Assembly (NCBI GenBank): GCA_049652985.1
Contig: JBASFK010000006.1
Span: forward strand, 1-64,000
Direction: 5' to 3'
DNA length: 64,000 nt
DNA from: UBA7657 sp049652985
GTDB taxonomy: Bacteria > Pseudomonadota > Alphaproteobacteria > Micavibrionales > Micavibrionaceae
Of this stretch, positions 16,625 through 25,290 are shown piece by piece (positions within the stretch are counted from its first letter, which is position 1; every line of letters begins with the position of its first letter). The translations under genes and the position numbers were made by a program. The notes under the pieces are model-generated. The model ran no database searches. It saw only the letters and a program-made list of their open reading frames with translations, and had not been told where the DNA came from.

Positions 16625-19600
16625 TCATATTGTTTCTCGCCCTGTTGAATGGGTCTCATCATCCAAATCTGCTTTTCTTCTCTTCTTATGTTGATGAAGA
16701 TGCTGCGACAGCATTTCTTCTTCCATCATAGCTTTGTCTTTTCCTGAAAAGACTTTGTAAAGGGCAGGAAGAACCAGTAGCGTTAAGGCTGTTGCCGAAA
16801 TCAAACCGCCAATAACGACCATAGCCAGCGGTTTTTGCACCTCCGCGCCTGTGCCATGCGCCAGAGCCATCGGCACAAAGCCAAGGGAAGCAACCAGCGC
16901 AGTCATCAAGACAGGCCGCAGGCGGGTTAAAGCCCCTTGTACGATAGCCTCACGGCGTTCAACGCCTTCTTCCACCAACTGATTGATATACGTCACCATG
17001 ACAAGACCATTCAGCACCGCGATCCCGGACAGTGCGATAAACCCAACCGCCGCAGGAATAGAGAACGGCATCCCGGCAAGGAACAACGTAAAGATACCGC
17101 CCGAAATCGCCAGCGGAACGCCGCTGAATACAAGCAATGCCTGTTTTGCCGATCCCAGCGCGGTAAACAACATCATGAAAATCACGAAGAAGCAGGCAGG
17201 AACAACAATCATCAACCTGTCACGCGCCGCCATCAGGTTTTCAAACTGCCCGCCCCAATCCAACCAATAGCCGGGAGGCACCTTTACATCCTTGTCGATA
17301 GCTTTTTGCGCTTCGGCCACGAAAGAGCCAATGTCCCGCCCCCGCACGTTGGCTTGCACCACGACGCGGCGTTTGCCGTTCTCCCGGCTGATCTGATTTG
17401 GCCCTTCGGAAAGACGGAACGTAGCAATCTGTTTCAAAGGCACAAACGCACCGCCTTCCTCGCCATCTTCATGCGGCACGGCCACAGGCAGATTTTCAAG
17501 CGCAGGAATATCTTGTCTTATGGATTCAGGTAAGCGTACGACAATCGGAAAGCGGCGGTCGCCTTCAAACACAAGCCCCGCTTCCTGGCCTCCGATTGCT
17601 ACTGCAATCAGATCCAGCACATCACCGATATTGAGGCCATAACGAGCAATCGTATTTTTGTTAATGTCGATTTCCAGCATAGGCAATCCGGTTGTCTGCT
17701 CAACCTTCACGTCGGCTGCGCCTTGTATGTTTCGGAGCGAACCCGCAATGCTATTGGCTGTTTTTCCGATAGTGTCGAAATCATCGCCATAGACTTTCAC
17801 GGCAACATCGCTTCGTACTCCGGCGATCAGTTCATTGAAGCGCATCTGAATGGGCTGGGTATATTCATAGTTATTGCCCGGAACTCTGCCCACGGCCTCA
17901 GCGATTTTCTCTATCAATTCGCCTTTCGGCAGTTCTTTATCAGGCCACTCGCTCGGGTCTTTCAGGATAATAAAAGTATCTGACACGTTCGGCGGCATCG
18001 GGTCGCCTGCCATTTCAGCCGTTCCGGTCTTGGCAAAAACAAAAGCTACCTCCGGCAATGCGCTGATTGCTTTCTCGACCTGTAGCTGCATGGCAGTTGA
18101 CTCTGACAAAGAAGTCGAAGGAATCCGCATCGCATGCATGGCGATATTCTTTTCATCCAGCGTTGGAATGAATTCCTGTCCGAGTCGCGTGAAAACGAGG
18201 AGTGAAAGAAGAAAGAACAGCAACGATCCCAGAATCATTTTTTTAGGATGATCGAGCGAGAAATTCAAAAGCGGCTCATATCCCGCTTTCGATTTCCTGA
18301 TGATCCAGTTGTCTTTTTCCTCAATCTTACCACTAAGCCACATTGCCACCATCGCAGGAACGAAGGTGATAGACAGAATAAACGCAAAAGTAAGAGCGAT
18401 AATGACAGTCATCGCCATCGGCGTGAACATTTTACCTTCAACTCCGGTAAAGGAGAGGAGCGCCATAAAAACAATGATAATAATGATACGTCCGAACACC
18501 ATCGGCTTAATCATTTGCGCGCTGGCCTCCATGACTTCATCAAGCCGTTCCTCATGGGTCAGCAATCGACCTTCCTTATGCTGCCTTTCTGAAAGCCTTC
18601 GCAGGCAGTTTTCTATGATAATGACTCCGCCATCTACCAGAAGTCCGAAATCGAGTGCGCCAAGGCTCATAAGGTTTGCGCTGATCCCGGCTTCCACCAT
18701 GCCAATTCCGGTCATGAGCATTGTGAACGGGATAATCAAAGCGGTAATGACAGCCGCCCTAAAATTTCCCAGCAGCAGGAACAGAACAGCAATAACCAGC
18801 AATGCGCCTTCGGCCAGATTCTTGCTGACCGTCTTGATCGTGGCCTCAACTAGATTGGTACGGTCCAAAACCGTTTTTGCTCTTACGCCCTCCGGCAAGG
18901 ATTTTTGTATTTCAGTTAATTTTTCATCTACGGCTTTCGCGACAACGCGGCTATTTTCGCCGCGCAGCATCATGGCTGTAGCGACCACGACTTCATGGCC
19001 GTTTTCACTTGCGCTTCCTGTGCGGAGTTCCTTGCCCAAACCGACTGTAGCAACATCCTTCATATAAATCGGAACGCCGCTGCGGGTGGAAACAACGACA
19101 TTGCCAATCTCTTCGGTTGTCGTTAAGCGTCCGTCGGCGCGAACGACGTAAGATTCGCCTTTTTGTTCCAGATAGCCTGCGCCCGTACTCGCATTGTTGC
19201 GCTCAAGCGATTCAATCACATCATTGAACGTCAGCCCCAGCGAGGCTAATTTCTGCGGATCAGGCTGGACATGGTATTGCTGGGCATAACCGCCAATGGA
19301 ATCAACTGCGGCCACGCCCTTGACCGTTTTGATCTGCGGGCCAATGATCCAGTCCTGCACGGTACGCAGATACATCGCCTTTTCAAATTCAGAGGTAAGT
19401 TTTAATCCTTCCGGCGTTGTATAAGGCTGGTCGGGTTTTTCGTATTCGACCGTCCACATATAGATTTCGCCAAGACCCGTTGAAATAGCGCCCATCACTA
19501 CTTCTGCGCCTTCCGGCAGGCTTTCCTTGGCGGTGGCAAGACGCTCATTGACCTGTGCGCGGGCAAAATAAATATCAACGTCATCCTCGAAGATGACCGT

Positions 19601-19879
19601 TACCTGTGCGAACCCGTTGCGCGACATGGAGCGCGTTTCGATAAGCCCCGGAATTCCTGCCATCGCTGTTTCAATCGAATATGTAACCTGTTTCTCCACC
19701 TCGAACGGAGACAGGGCAGGAACTTCGACATTGATCTGCACCTGATTGTTCGTGATATCCGGTACCGCATCGATTGGGAGTTTGCCTAGCGCGTAAACGC
19801 CATAAGCAGATACCGTCACCGTCAGCATAAGAATCAGAAGCCGATGGGCAATGGAAAAACGGAGAATTTTCTCGATCAT
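16625..19879 (-). CDS. czcA: Heavy-metal RND efflux pump, CzcA family
   Basis: 1084 aa, the usual HME-RND length. Inner-membrane proton antiporter of a tripartite metal exporter. The transmembrane segment 4 motif DFGLLVDGGVIIIEN carries the Asp-Asp-Glu set typical of divalent-cation pumps (Zn, Co, Ni, Cd). Cu/Ag CusA pumps have a different motif there, so the divalent assignment is preferred. The N-terminal part (KLPIDAVPDITNNQVQI) and large periplasmic loops are intact. The C-terminal tail is His-rich (LSQHLHQHKKRRK). Last gene of the leftward metal run. Confidence 0.9.
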   Translation of the reverse strand: MIEKILRFSIAHRLLILMLTVTVSAYGVYALGKLPIDAVPDITNNQVQINVEVPALSPFEVEKQVTYSIETAMAGIPGLIETRSMSRNGFAQVTVIFEDDVDIYFARAQVNERLATAKESLPEGAEVVMGAISTGLGEIYMWTVEYEKPDQPYTTPEGLKLTSEFEKAMYLRTVQDWIIGPQIKTVKGVAAVDSIGGYAQQYHVQPDPQKLASLGLTFNDVIESLERNNASTGAGYLEQKGESYVVRADGRLTTTEEIGNVVVSTRSGVPIYMKDVATVGLGKELRTGSASENGHEVVVATAMMLRGENSRVVAKAVDEKLTEIQKSLPEGVRAKTVLDRTNLVEATIKTVSKNLAEGALLVIAVLFLLLGNFRAAVITALIIPFTMLMTGIGMVEAGISANLMSLGALDFGLLVDGGVIIIENCLRRLSERQHKEGRLLTHEERLDEVMEASAQMIKPMVFGRIIIIIVFMALLSFTGVEGKMFTPMAMTVIIALTFAFILSITFVPAMVAMWLSGKIEEKDNWIIRKSKAGYEPLLNFSLDHPKKMILGSLLFFLLSLLVFTRLGQEFIPTLDEKNIAMHAMRIPSTSLSESTAMQLQVEKAISALPEVAFVFAKTGTAEMAGDPMPPNVSDTFIILKDPSEWPDKELPKGELIEKIAEAVGRVPGNNYEYTQPIQMRFNELIAGVRSDVAVKVYGDDFDTIGKTANSIAGSLRNIQGAADVKVEQTTGLPMLEIDINKNTIARYGLNIGDVLDLIAVAIGGQEAGLVFEGDRRFPIVVRLPESIRQDIPALENLPVAVPHEDGEEGGAFVPLKQIATFRLSEGPNQISRENGKRRVVVQANVRGRDIGSFVAEAQKAIDKDVKVPPGYWLDWGGQFENLMAARDRLMIVVPACFFVIFMMLFTALGSAKQALLVFSGVPLAISGGIFTLFLAGMPFSIPAAVGFIALSGIAVLNGLVMVTYINQLVEEGVERREAIVQGALTRLRPVLMTALVASLGFVPMALAHGTGAEVQKPLAMVVIGGLISATALTLLVLPALYKVFSGKDKAMMEEEMLSQHLHQHKKRRKADLDDETHSTGRETI

Positions 19880-19891
19880 AATTTTATTTCC

Positions 19892-21067
19892 TTAGTGTGC
19901 GTGTTCGGCTTCGGCCTTGCCGAATTCAGCCTTGAGTGTAAATGTTCCGGTAATGGCGACTGGCTCTCCGAATGCAAGGCCGGATACGATTTCGACATGG
20001 CGGCTATCTTCGCGCCCCAAGCCAACAACCCGCTTTTCAAAGCCTGCTGCCGTTTTTACGAAAACGACATTCTGCCCCTCGATACTTTGTATAGCTTCCT
20101 TAGGAATCAGGACTTTCGCTTCCTGCGCTGACGTTGCAATAGCGGCATTGGCGAAATCTCCGGGTCGCCAGTGGCCATCCTTGTTATCGAGTTCAATGAT
20201 TGCCTTCGCTGAGCGTGTTTCAGGATCAATGGCAGGGCTGATGAAGGCCAGCTTGCCTTCTCCCTTGCCGCTGCCACCCACGACATTTGCCATCTGACCT
20301 TCCTTGACGAAAGGCAGATCACCCGGCGCAATAGCTGTTTCAACCCAGACAACGCTCAAATCTGCGACTGTGAAGGCCGTATGCGTTGTATCGACATACT
20401 CGCCCAATGTGAGTTCACGCGCTATAACGCGCCCATCCAGCGGGGCTTTTAACTGGTGGAAGCGGGCATTGCCGTTCCCGGTTACATCCCCCTCATGTCC
20501 CAATGCCTGTAATTTCTGTTTGGCAAGATCAAGGCGAATGCCTGCTTCCTGATGCGCGTTCTTCGCGTTTAAATAATCCTGCTCTGCCGTGATTTTTTTG
20601 TCCCACAAGGATTTTTCCCGCTCATAAGTGGTCTGCGCTAGTTCCTCAGCCCGTTTTGCAGCCAATAAATCTGCCACAGCTTCCGCCATTTCCCGGCTTT
20701 CAATCAACGCCAGCACTTCGCCTTTCTTAACCGTGTCACCAAGGTTTTTGCGGGCTTCCGTTACCACGCCCGAAACTTTCGGGACAATGTGCGCCATGCG
20801 GTCAGCAGCAGCGACAACCTTTCCGGGGACATTGACTTCTCGCGCCAGCGTACCGGGGCCAACTTCAACTATTTTAATCCCGGCAGCGGATAACTGTGCG
20901 TCATCAAGTTTTACAATGCCTTCTTCCTCGGCATGTTCTTCCCCGCCCTCCTCTTCGTGACCATGTTCTTCGGCGGCATGGCTTGGCGGAATAAATTCCC
21001 GGTAAGCCAGCGTTCCCACCAGCGCAAAAGCCGCTACGGAGGTAATCAAAAAAGTTTTTGTCTTCAT
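19892..21067 (-). CDS. czcB: RND efflux periplasmic adaptor, CzcB-like
   Basis: 391 aa from the ATG at 21067. N-terminal signal/anchor, then a His/Glu-rich patch (EEHGHEEEGGEEHAEEEG) likely to bind metal, then the membrane-fusion protein core: biotinyl-like halves around GKVVAAADRMAHIVPKVSG, a helical hairpin (about 130-185) and the beta-barrel domain. Links CzcA to the outer-membrane channel. Ends KAEAEHAH. It sits 12 bp before czcA and 4 bp after czcC. Confidence 0.9.
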   Translation of the reverse strand: MKTKTFLITSVAAFALVGTLAYREFIPPSHAAEEHGHEEEGGEEHAEEEGIVKLDDAQLSAAGIKIVEVGPGTLAREVNVPGKVVAAADRMAHIVPKVSGVVTEARKNLGDTVKKGEVLALIESREMAEAVADLLAAKRAEELAQTTYEREKSLWDKKITAEQDYLNAKNAHQEAGIRLDLAKQKLQALGHEGDVTGNGNARFHQLKAPLDGRVIARELTLGEYVDTTHTAFTVADLSVVWVETAIAPGDLPFVKEGQMANVVGGSGKGEGKLAFISPAIDPETRSAKAIIELDNKDGHWRPGDFANAAIATSAQEAKVLIPKEAIQSIEGQNVVFVKTAAGFEKRVVGLGREDSRHVEIVSGLAFGEPVAITGTFTLKAEFGKAEAEHAH

Positions 21068-21071
21068 GGTA

Positions 21072-22340
21072 TTATTCCTTCTCAGATAAATTATTTTGTG
21101 CATGCAGAGCAGTCACACGCTCGATAGCGGCTCGTTGCCTGTGATAATCAAGAACACTTTCGTTATATTGCCTACGGGCATCGAACAAAGTACGTTGAGC
21201 ATCAAGCACTTCGAGATAGCCGAATTTCCCGGCATCATAACCGCCACGCGCAAAGGCAAAGGCTTCTTCCGCACCGGGAAGAACAGATGCTTTCAAGGCG
21301 TTGGCCTCGCGGTAAGCACTCACATAATCGCCGTATGTTTCGACCAGCGAAGTTTCAAGGGAAAGCTGGCCGCCACGCTGATCCAGTTTAACTGCGTTCA
21401 ACTCATGCCCGGCCCTTGCAATTCCGCCCCGGTTTAAGTTGAATACCGGAATTGGAAGCGATACCCCCGCAACGAAGGCTTGCGTATCATCCTCACGGAA
21501 TTGTTTCATGCCAAAGCCCAATGTCGGATCAGGAAAGGCATTGGCTTTCTCCAGCGACAGGGCGGATTGAGCCTGCGCTACATCGGCCTCAAGGCTTTTC
21601 ACATCCGGTGTTTGCGTCAGGCGGTCTTGGTAGCTTTCCAACGGTTCCGGCTCGCTCATTGCAGGCAATCCGTCAGGCCGTACGATGAATTCTCTGGCAT
21701 CTCCGCCCAGCAAAACAGCCAGCCCCTGCTTTTTTGCAACAACCATGCGGCGGGCGCGATCAAGCGCGATTTCGCTGGAAGATAGTTCGATTTCAGCCTT
21801 GTTTTTCTGAATGGGTGGCTCTTTGCCTGCTTCGACCTTAGCGGCTACGCTGTCCCGTACTGCGGCGGCAAGAGTGCGTTCTTCCTCAAGGATGGAAAGC
21901 TCCTGTTGTGCGGCCACAAGCTCCGCATAGGCCGTCGTTACATCGCGGATCAGATCAAGCTGCGCGGCATCGCGTTGATAATGGGCGCGGGCTTTCTCAC
22001 TTTCGGCTATCCCCACCCGGCTTCCGCGTTTCCCCGGCAGTTCAACCAGTTGTTCAACGCCGTAGGTGATTTCAGCAGAGTCCATGCCTTCAAAATTGTC
22101 ATCGCCGTAAATATTTTCGGCTTCGATAGAGAATTCAGGATTGGGCAACGCCCCGGCTTGTAACTGGCCCGATGCAGCGGCCTCAGCACGGCTGGCAGAG
22201 GCGGCAAGAACGGGGGATTTTTCCAACGCCCATGCGATAGCCTGATCGAGCGCGAGCGCGGCAGGCATGGGTTTTTCCTGTGCGAATGCCGGGAGCGCGA
22301 GGGCACAAAACCCTGCAACCAGCATGATAAATCTAACCAT
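21072..22340 (-). CDS. czcC: Outer-membrane efflux channel, TolC/CzcC-like
   Basis: 422 aa from the ATG at 22340, with a signal peptide ending ALPAFAQE. Two OEP repeats of long helices (ALDQAIAWALEKSPVLAASASRA; LESYQDRLTQTPDVKSLEADV) define the TolC-like fold. It completes the CzcCBA trio that exports divalent metal from periplasm or cytosol to outside. The ribosome-binding site is AAGGAA. The open frame to 22412 lacks a signal-peptide start and is rejected. Confidence 0.88.
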   Translation of the reverse strand: MVRFIMLVAGFCALALPAFAQEKPMPAALALDQAIAWALEKSPVLAASASRAEAAASGQLQAGALPNPEFSIEAENIYGDDNFEGMDSAEITYGVEQLVELPGKRGSRVGIAESEKARAHYQRDAAQLDLIRDVTTAYAELVAAQQELSILEEERTLAAAVRDSVAAKVEAGKEPPIQKNKAEIELSSSEIALDRARRMVVAKKQGLAVLLGGDAREFIVRPDGLPAMSEPEPLESYQDRLTQTPDVKSLEADVAQAQSALSLEKANAFPDPTLGFGMKQFREDDTQAFVAGVSLPIPVFNLNRGGIARAGHELNAVKLDQRGGQLSLETSLVETYGDYVSAYREANALKASVLPGAEEAFAFARGGYDAGKFGYLEVLDAQRTLFDARRQYNESVLDYHRQRAAIERVTALHAQNNLSEKE

Positions 22341-22440
22341 TGTGTAAATTCCTTGTCGTGACTGAAATGCTGTAATACGCGCCGCCCGGACAAGGGCAGC
22401 GTTACAGGACAAGGCCGCAAGGCACTAAATCCCGTTCAGG

Positions 22441-22788
22441 TCAGGCAAGGTTTCGAGGGGGACGTAAAAGCGAAAATAGATATTCGCCCGCAAGTTTGTG
22501 CGTATAAAACGACGACAGGTTTGCGGACGCGAGTGAAAGACGTATGTGGACGGTAGAGAGAAATCCAACATGTCCCGAACAGCAATTATGACAGCTCATA
22601 TCACAACTTTTGGCGTTGTCGTTCTGACCCGTATCGCCGGAATTATCATGCTGGCAACCATCGCAAAGGGCCGTATCCATTGTCTGCGTCTGTTCGCCTT
22701 TAACGGGCGCAAAGGCATGAGCAGCGGCTATATAGCCGCTGAAAAATATAGAAAATATCAAAAGGGAGAGAACCAAACGCATGGGCAT
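22441..22788 (-). CDS. Small Cys-rich secreted protein preceding czcCBA
   Basis: About 115 aa with an N-terminal signal segment (LVLSLLIFSIFFSGYIAAAHAFA) and a Cys/His region CDGCQHDNSGDTG ... CDMSCHNCCSGH that could bind metal. C-terminus LLRPPRNLA. Proteins of this size and layout often precede cus/czc-type efflux genes, but I know no defined function. Starts possible at 22818, 22788 or 22782. It lies about 100 bp before czcC. Confidence 0.55.
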   Translation of the reverse strand: MPMRLVLSLLIFSIFFSGYIAAAHAFAPVKGEQTQTMDTALCDGCQHDNSGDTGQNDNAKSCDMSCHNCCSGHVGFLSTVHIRLSLASANLSSFYTHKLAGEYLFSLLRPPRNLA

Positions 22789-22879
22789 ATATATAGCATT
22801 GCCTAATGAATCTAACAATCCATAAATATAATCAATAAATTGCTGGCAGGCTTTTTATCTCCTGCCAGCATTAACATTA

Positions 22880-23032
22880 TTAATCGTGTGAGTGGCCGTG
22901 ATCGGCTGCGCTTTGCCCACTTCCACCACCCGTTGAGGCAACCGTTATTCCGAAGATCGCAATAACAGCCAGAATAATTGCTCCGAGAATGATTATCTTT
23001 TTATTTCTGTCTTTTTTGGCAGGTTTATTCAT
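22880..23032 (-). CDS. 50-aa single-pass membrane microprotein
   Basis: ATG at 23032, stop at 22880. Basic N-terminus (MNKPAKKDRNKK), one hydrophobic helix (IIILGAIILAVIAIFGITVA) and a short periplasmic tail ending AADHGHSHD, a His motif suited to Ni/Co/Zn binding. The ribosome-binding site GAGAGAGAAA lies upstream. It lies 11 bp after the membrane-anchor gene and in the same orientation, so it probably belongs to that transcript. No family known to me. Confidence 0.65.
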   Translation of the reverse strand: MNKPAKKDRNKKIIILGAIILAVIAIFGITVASTGGGSGQSAADHGHSHD

Positions 23033-23043
23033 TTTCTCTCTCC

Positions 23044-23685
23044 TTATTTCATGTGTTGGATTTCGGTGTATTCACCGTTGGTTTTCAGGGTAACGGTAAT
23101 CGTTTCCGACGTTCTGTTTCTCCAGAACCATCCATGCTTGCCATCGAACGCAGCTTCAATGATGCCCTTTTTTGTTTGTTCGGAGCCTTTCTCGTAGCCG
23201 TGATAGTCAATATCCAGTTCCTTGGAATCGGCGTGAACATCGAAGTTTGCTTTGCCCCCGCTGGTTTCCCAGGAATATTCAACCTTCTTGCCCTTGGCCA
23301 TTGTGACCTTGATCTCTGTTCCTTCATCGGGAGCAAGAGTCACCTGTATTTCATCGGTGCGGATATTAGTGGCTGGTTCGGCTGCCGCAGGTTCGACAGG
23401 CGCAGGAGCCGGAACGGTTTCAGCAAGAGAGAGGGCTTCTCCGTTGCCAGCCATACCTACAATCTGTTCTTCGGCAGCGGCTTCAGCGGCAAGCGACACT
23501 TTGATCTCGCCCATTTTCTTGAGGCCGATGATCTTGCCAACGCCAGTAGGATCAATGCCGTATTCGGCTGGCATGACAACAGTGACAAGCAAAACGCCCG
23601 CTGTGATCGCTGCGATGATAGTTGATTTGATCAGCTTCGCTGTTGAGGGGAGGTCTGCCTGTGTAGGTATATTTTTATTAGACAT
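23044..23685 (-). CDS. Transmembrane anchor protein of metal-efflux loci
   Basis: 213 aa. One N-terminal transmembrane helix (STIIAAITAGVLLVTVVMPAEYG), an Ala/Pro/Glu linker, and a C-terminal domain with KKVEYSWETSGGKANFDVH and GIIEAAFDGKHGWFWRNRTSETITVTL. This is the arrangement of the family usually labelled transmembrane anchor protein beside HupE and RND metal genes. The WFWRN part resembles a small beta-sandwich. The role is probably accessory to transport; it is not established. Confidence 0.7.
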   Translation of the reverse strand: MSNKNIPTQADLPSTAKLIKSTIIAAITAGVLLVTVVMPAEYGIDPTGVGKIIGLKKMGEIKVSLAAEAAAEEQIVGMAGNGEALSLAETVPAPAPVEPAAAEPATNIRTDEIQVTLAPDEGTEIKVTMAKGKKVEYSWETSGGKANFDVHADSKELDIDYHGYEKGSEQTKKGIIEAAFDGKHGWFWRNRTSETITVTLKTNGEYTEIQHMK

Positions 23686-23723
23686 GATTTTATTCCTTCT
23701 AATTGTTTATTCAGTTGAATTGT

Positions 23724-24449
23724 TTATGCGGTGAAAAAGCCGGTTGCATGGTATCCAATAAGCAGAAAACCAGCCGTCATTAACGCCGTGTTTGTCGTAT
23801 AGGCATGACGCATAAAACTATTGGAACGCCGCCAATAGCTCATCAGGATCAAGATGGCGGCTAAAGCCAAAATCTGACCTACTTCGATGCCCACATTGAA
23901 CGCGATGAGATTAGGCAACAACCCGTCAGGCGAAATCTGGTAATCCAGAACTTTGGTTGCCAAACCAAAACCGTGAAAGAGTCCAAAGATCAGCGTAGCT
24001 ATTTTTGTGCTTGGCTGAAATCCAAACCAGCGTTGATACGCACCCATATTATCCAATGCTATATAAATGAGCGAGAAGGCGATAATCACCTCAATGAGAT
24101 AGGCATTAATGCTGATCTCCAGCAAAACGCCTGACAGAAGCGTAATAACATGACCAACAGCAAACAAGGTCACGTAAATAGTTACATCCTTGAGATGGTA
24201 TAAAAAGAAAACCACTCCGAACAAAAACAGCAAATGATCGTATCCGGTCATCATGTGTTTCGCGCCCAGATAGAGAAAAGGTATTAGATGTATTCCGGTG
24301 GTTTCCTGAATATAGCCTTTATCGCCTTCGGTTACAGAGTGGGCGAGAGCATCGGGAATAACGCCGAAGAATGCGGCCAATGCCGCAAGTAATCCCAAAA
24401 ATAGAAACAAGGTGTTCCTATTTCGGGAATGGCTGAAAAATTCAGTCAT
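23724..24449 (-). CDS. HupE/UreJ-family metal permease
   Basis: 241 aa with seven predicted membrane helices. HMMTGYDHLLFLFGVVFFLYHL is the HupE/UreJ signature with His and Asp in a helix, followed by IFGLFHGFGLATKVL. The family includes nickel/cobalt permeases and the form called HupE_UreJ_2. Its location between RcnA/CsoR and CzcCBA supports a nickel or cobalt role. It is followed closely by the anchor and microprotein genes. Confidence 0.82.
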   Translation of the reverse strand: MTEFFSHSRNRNTLFLFLGLLAALAAFFGVIPDALAHSVTEGDKGYIQETTGIHLIPFLYLGAKHMMTGYDHLLFLFGVVFFLYHLKDVTIYVTLFAVGHVITLLSGVLLEISINAYLIEVIIAFSLIYIALDNMGAYQRWFGFQPSTKIATLIFGLFHGFGLATKVLDYQISPDGLLPNLIAFNVGIEVGQILALAAILILMSYWRRSNSFMRHAYTTNTALMTAGFLLIGYHATGFFTA

Positions 24450-24532
24450 TTTAGTACCTCATGTAATTTGAATGTTGATAAGCAACGTGATTACGCTTGA
24501 GGTGTTTCAAGCGCATTGAAGACGGATTGTTT

Positions 24533-24967
24533 TTAAATCCGCAGACGTTGCGTGGCTAGATAGATGGGAGTACCGGGCCGGGACATTCGCCAGTCGTAAT
24601 CCGGTGGCCCTGTGGTTTGAATGTGTGATGACACGGAAAAGGACAGCGGCGGGGTATCCGCGACAATCACATAATCAGTGGCATGGGTATCGTGCGCAAG
24701 CGCACTTAACGCGGCATGGTCAGAATGCTTTAAATCAACATGGAGATAATCATTGAAATAGGTCACTACGTCGAAATGAACCGAATGGCTGGCGTTTACT
24801 TCGCTATCATGGCTATGGCCGTGATGGTCGTGCTGATCGGCATCAACGCCGTGATGCCTTTCCTGCTGGACGTGAAGAGCCTGTAACGCGCTGTGCGGCA
24901 TCCAAGGCCCGAAAGCGGGCAGTATGAAAATAAAAAGCAGGAATGTGGCAAGGATGTTTTTCATCAA
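24533..24967 (-). CDS. His-rich secreted protein preceding hupE
   Basis: 144 aa with a signal peptide (ILATFLLFIFILPAFGPWMPHSA) and a His-rich patch HGVDADQHDHHGHSHDSE likely to bind Ni, Co or Zn. The C-terminus GPPDYDWRMSRPGTPIYLATQRLRI matches the tail of the 32548 protein in pattern (GPPxDWxxxSRxxPxIxLxTQRxRI). No defined function. It lies upstream of hupE and downstream of the csoR-like gene, on the same strand. Confidence 0.6.
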   Translation of the reverse strand: MMKNILATFLLFIFILPAFGPWMPHSALQALHVQQERHHGVDADQHDHHGHSHDSEVNASHSVHFDVVTYFNDYLHVDLKHSDHAALSALAHDTHATDYVIVADTPPLSFSVSSHIQTTGPPDYDWRMSRPGTPIYLATQRLRI

Positions 24968-25011
24968 ACTTAATAATATAAAATTCTGTTATTTTTACAA
25001 GTGATTGCAGT

Positions 25012-25281
25012 TTATAAATACTTGGTTATCTCTTTAAATTCTTTCAATGCTTCTTTGGCATGTTTACCCTTTTGAGTGGCAACATCGTCAAGGCAATGCT
25101 CTATATGATCCTGCACAAAAGTTCGTTTTGCATTGCTGATTGCGCTCTCAACCGCCTGAAGCTGCTGCGCTACCTCCACACAGGGAGCTTCCGCTTCGAT
25201 CATACTTACAATTTTAGCCAGGTGGCCGTTAGCACGTTTTAGACGGTTTAATATATCGGGATGGGAATGGTGTTTCGACAT
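25012..25281 (-). CDS. CsoR/RcnR-family metal-sensing repressor
   Basis: 89 aa, all-helical DUF156 repressor. The ligand set is C34, H59 and C63, with spacings of 25 and 4, exactly as in copper-sensing CsoR (Cys-His-Cys). Yet the N-terminus is His-rich (SKHHSHPD), as in nickel/cobalt RcnR, and the gene lies 9 bp downstream of rcnA. It probably represses the rcnA promoter at 26440-26468. The metal it senses cannot be settled from sequence. Confidence 0.88.
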   Translation of the reverse strand: MSKHHSHPDILNRLKRANGHLAKIVSMIEAEAPCVEVAQQLQAVESAISNAKRTFVQDHIEHCLDDVATQKGKHAKEALKEFKEITKYL

Positions 25282-25290
25282 GGTGAAATC

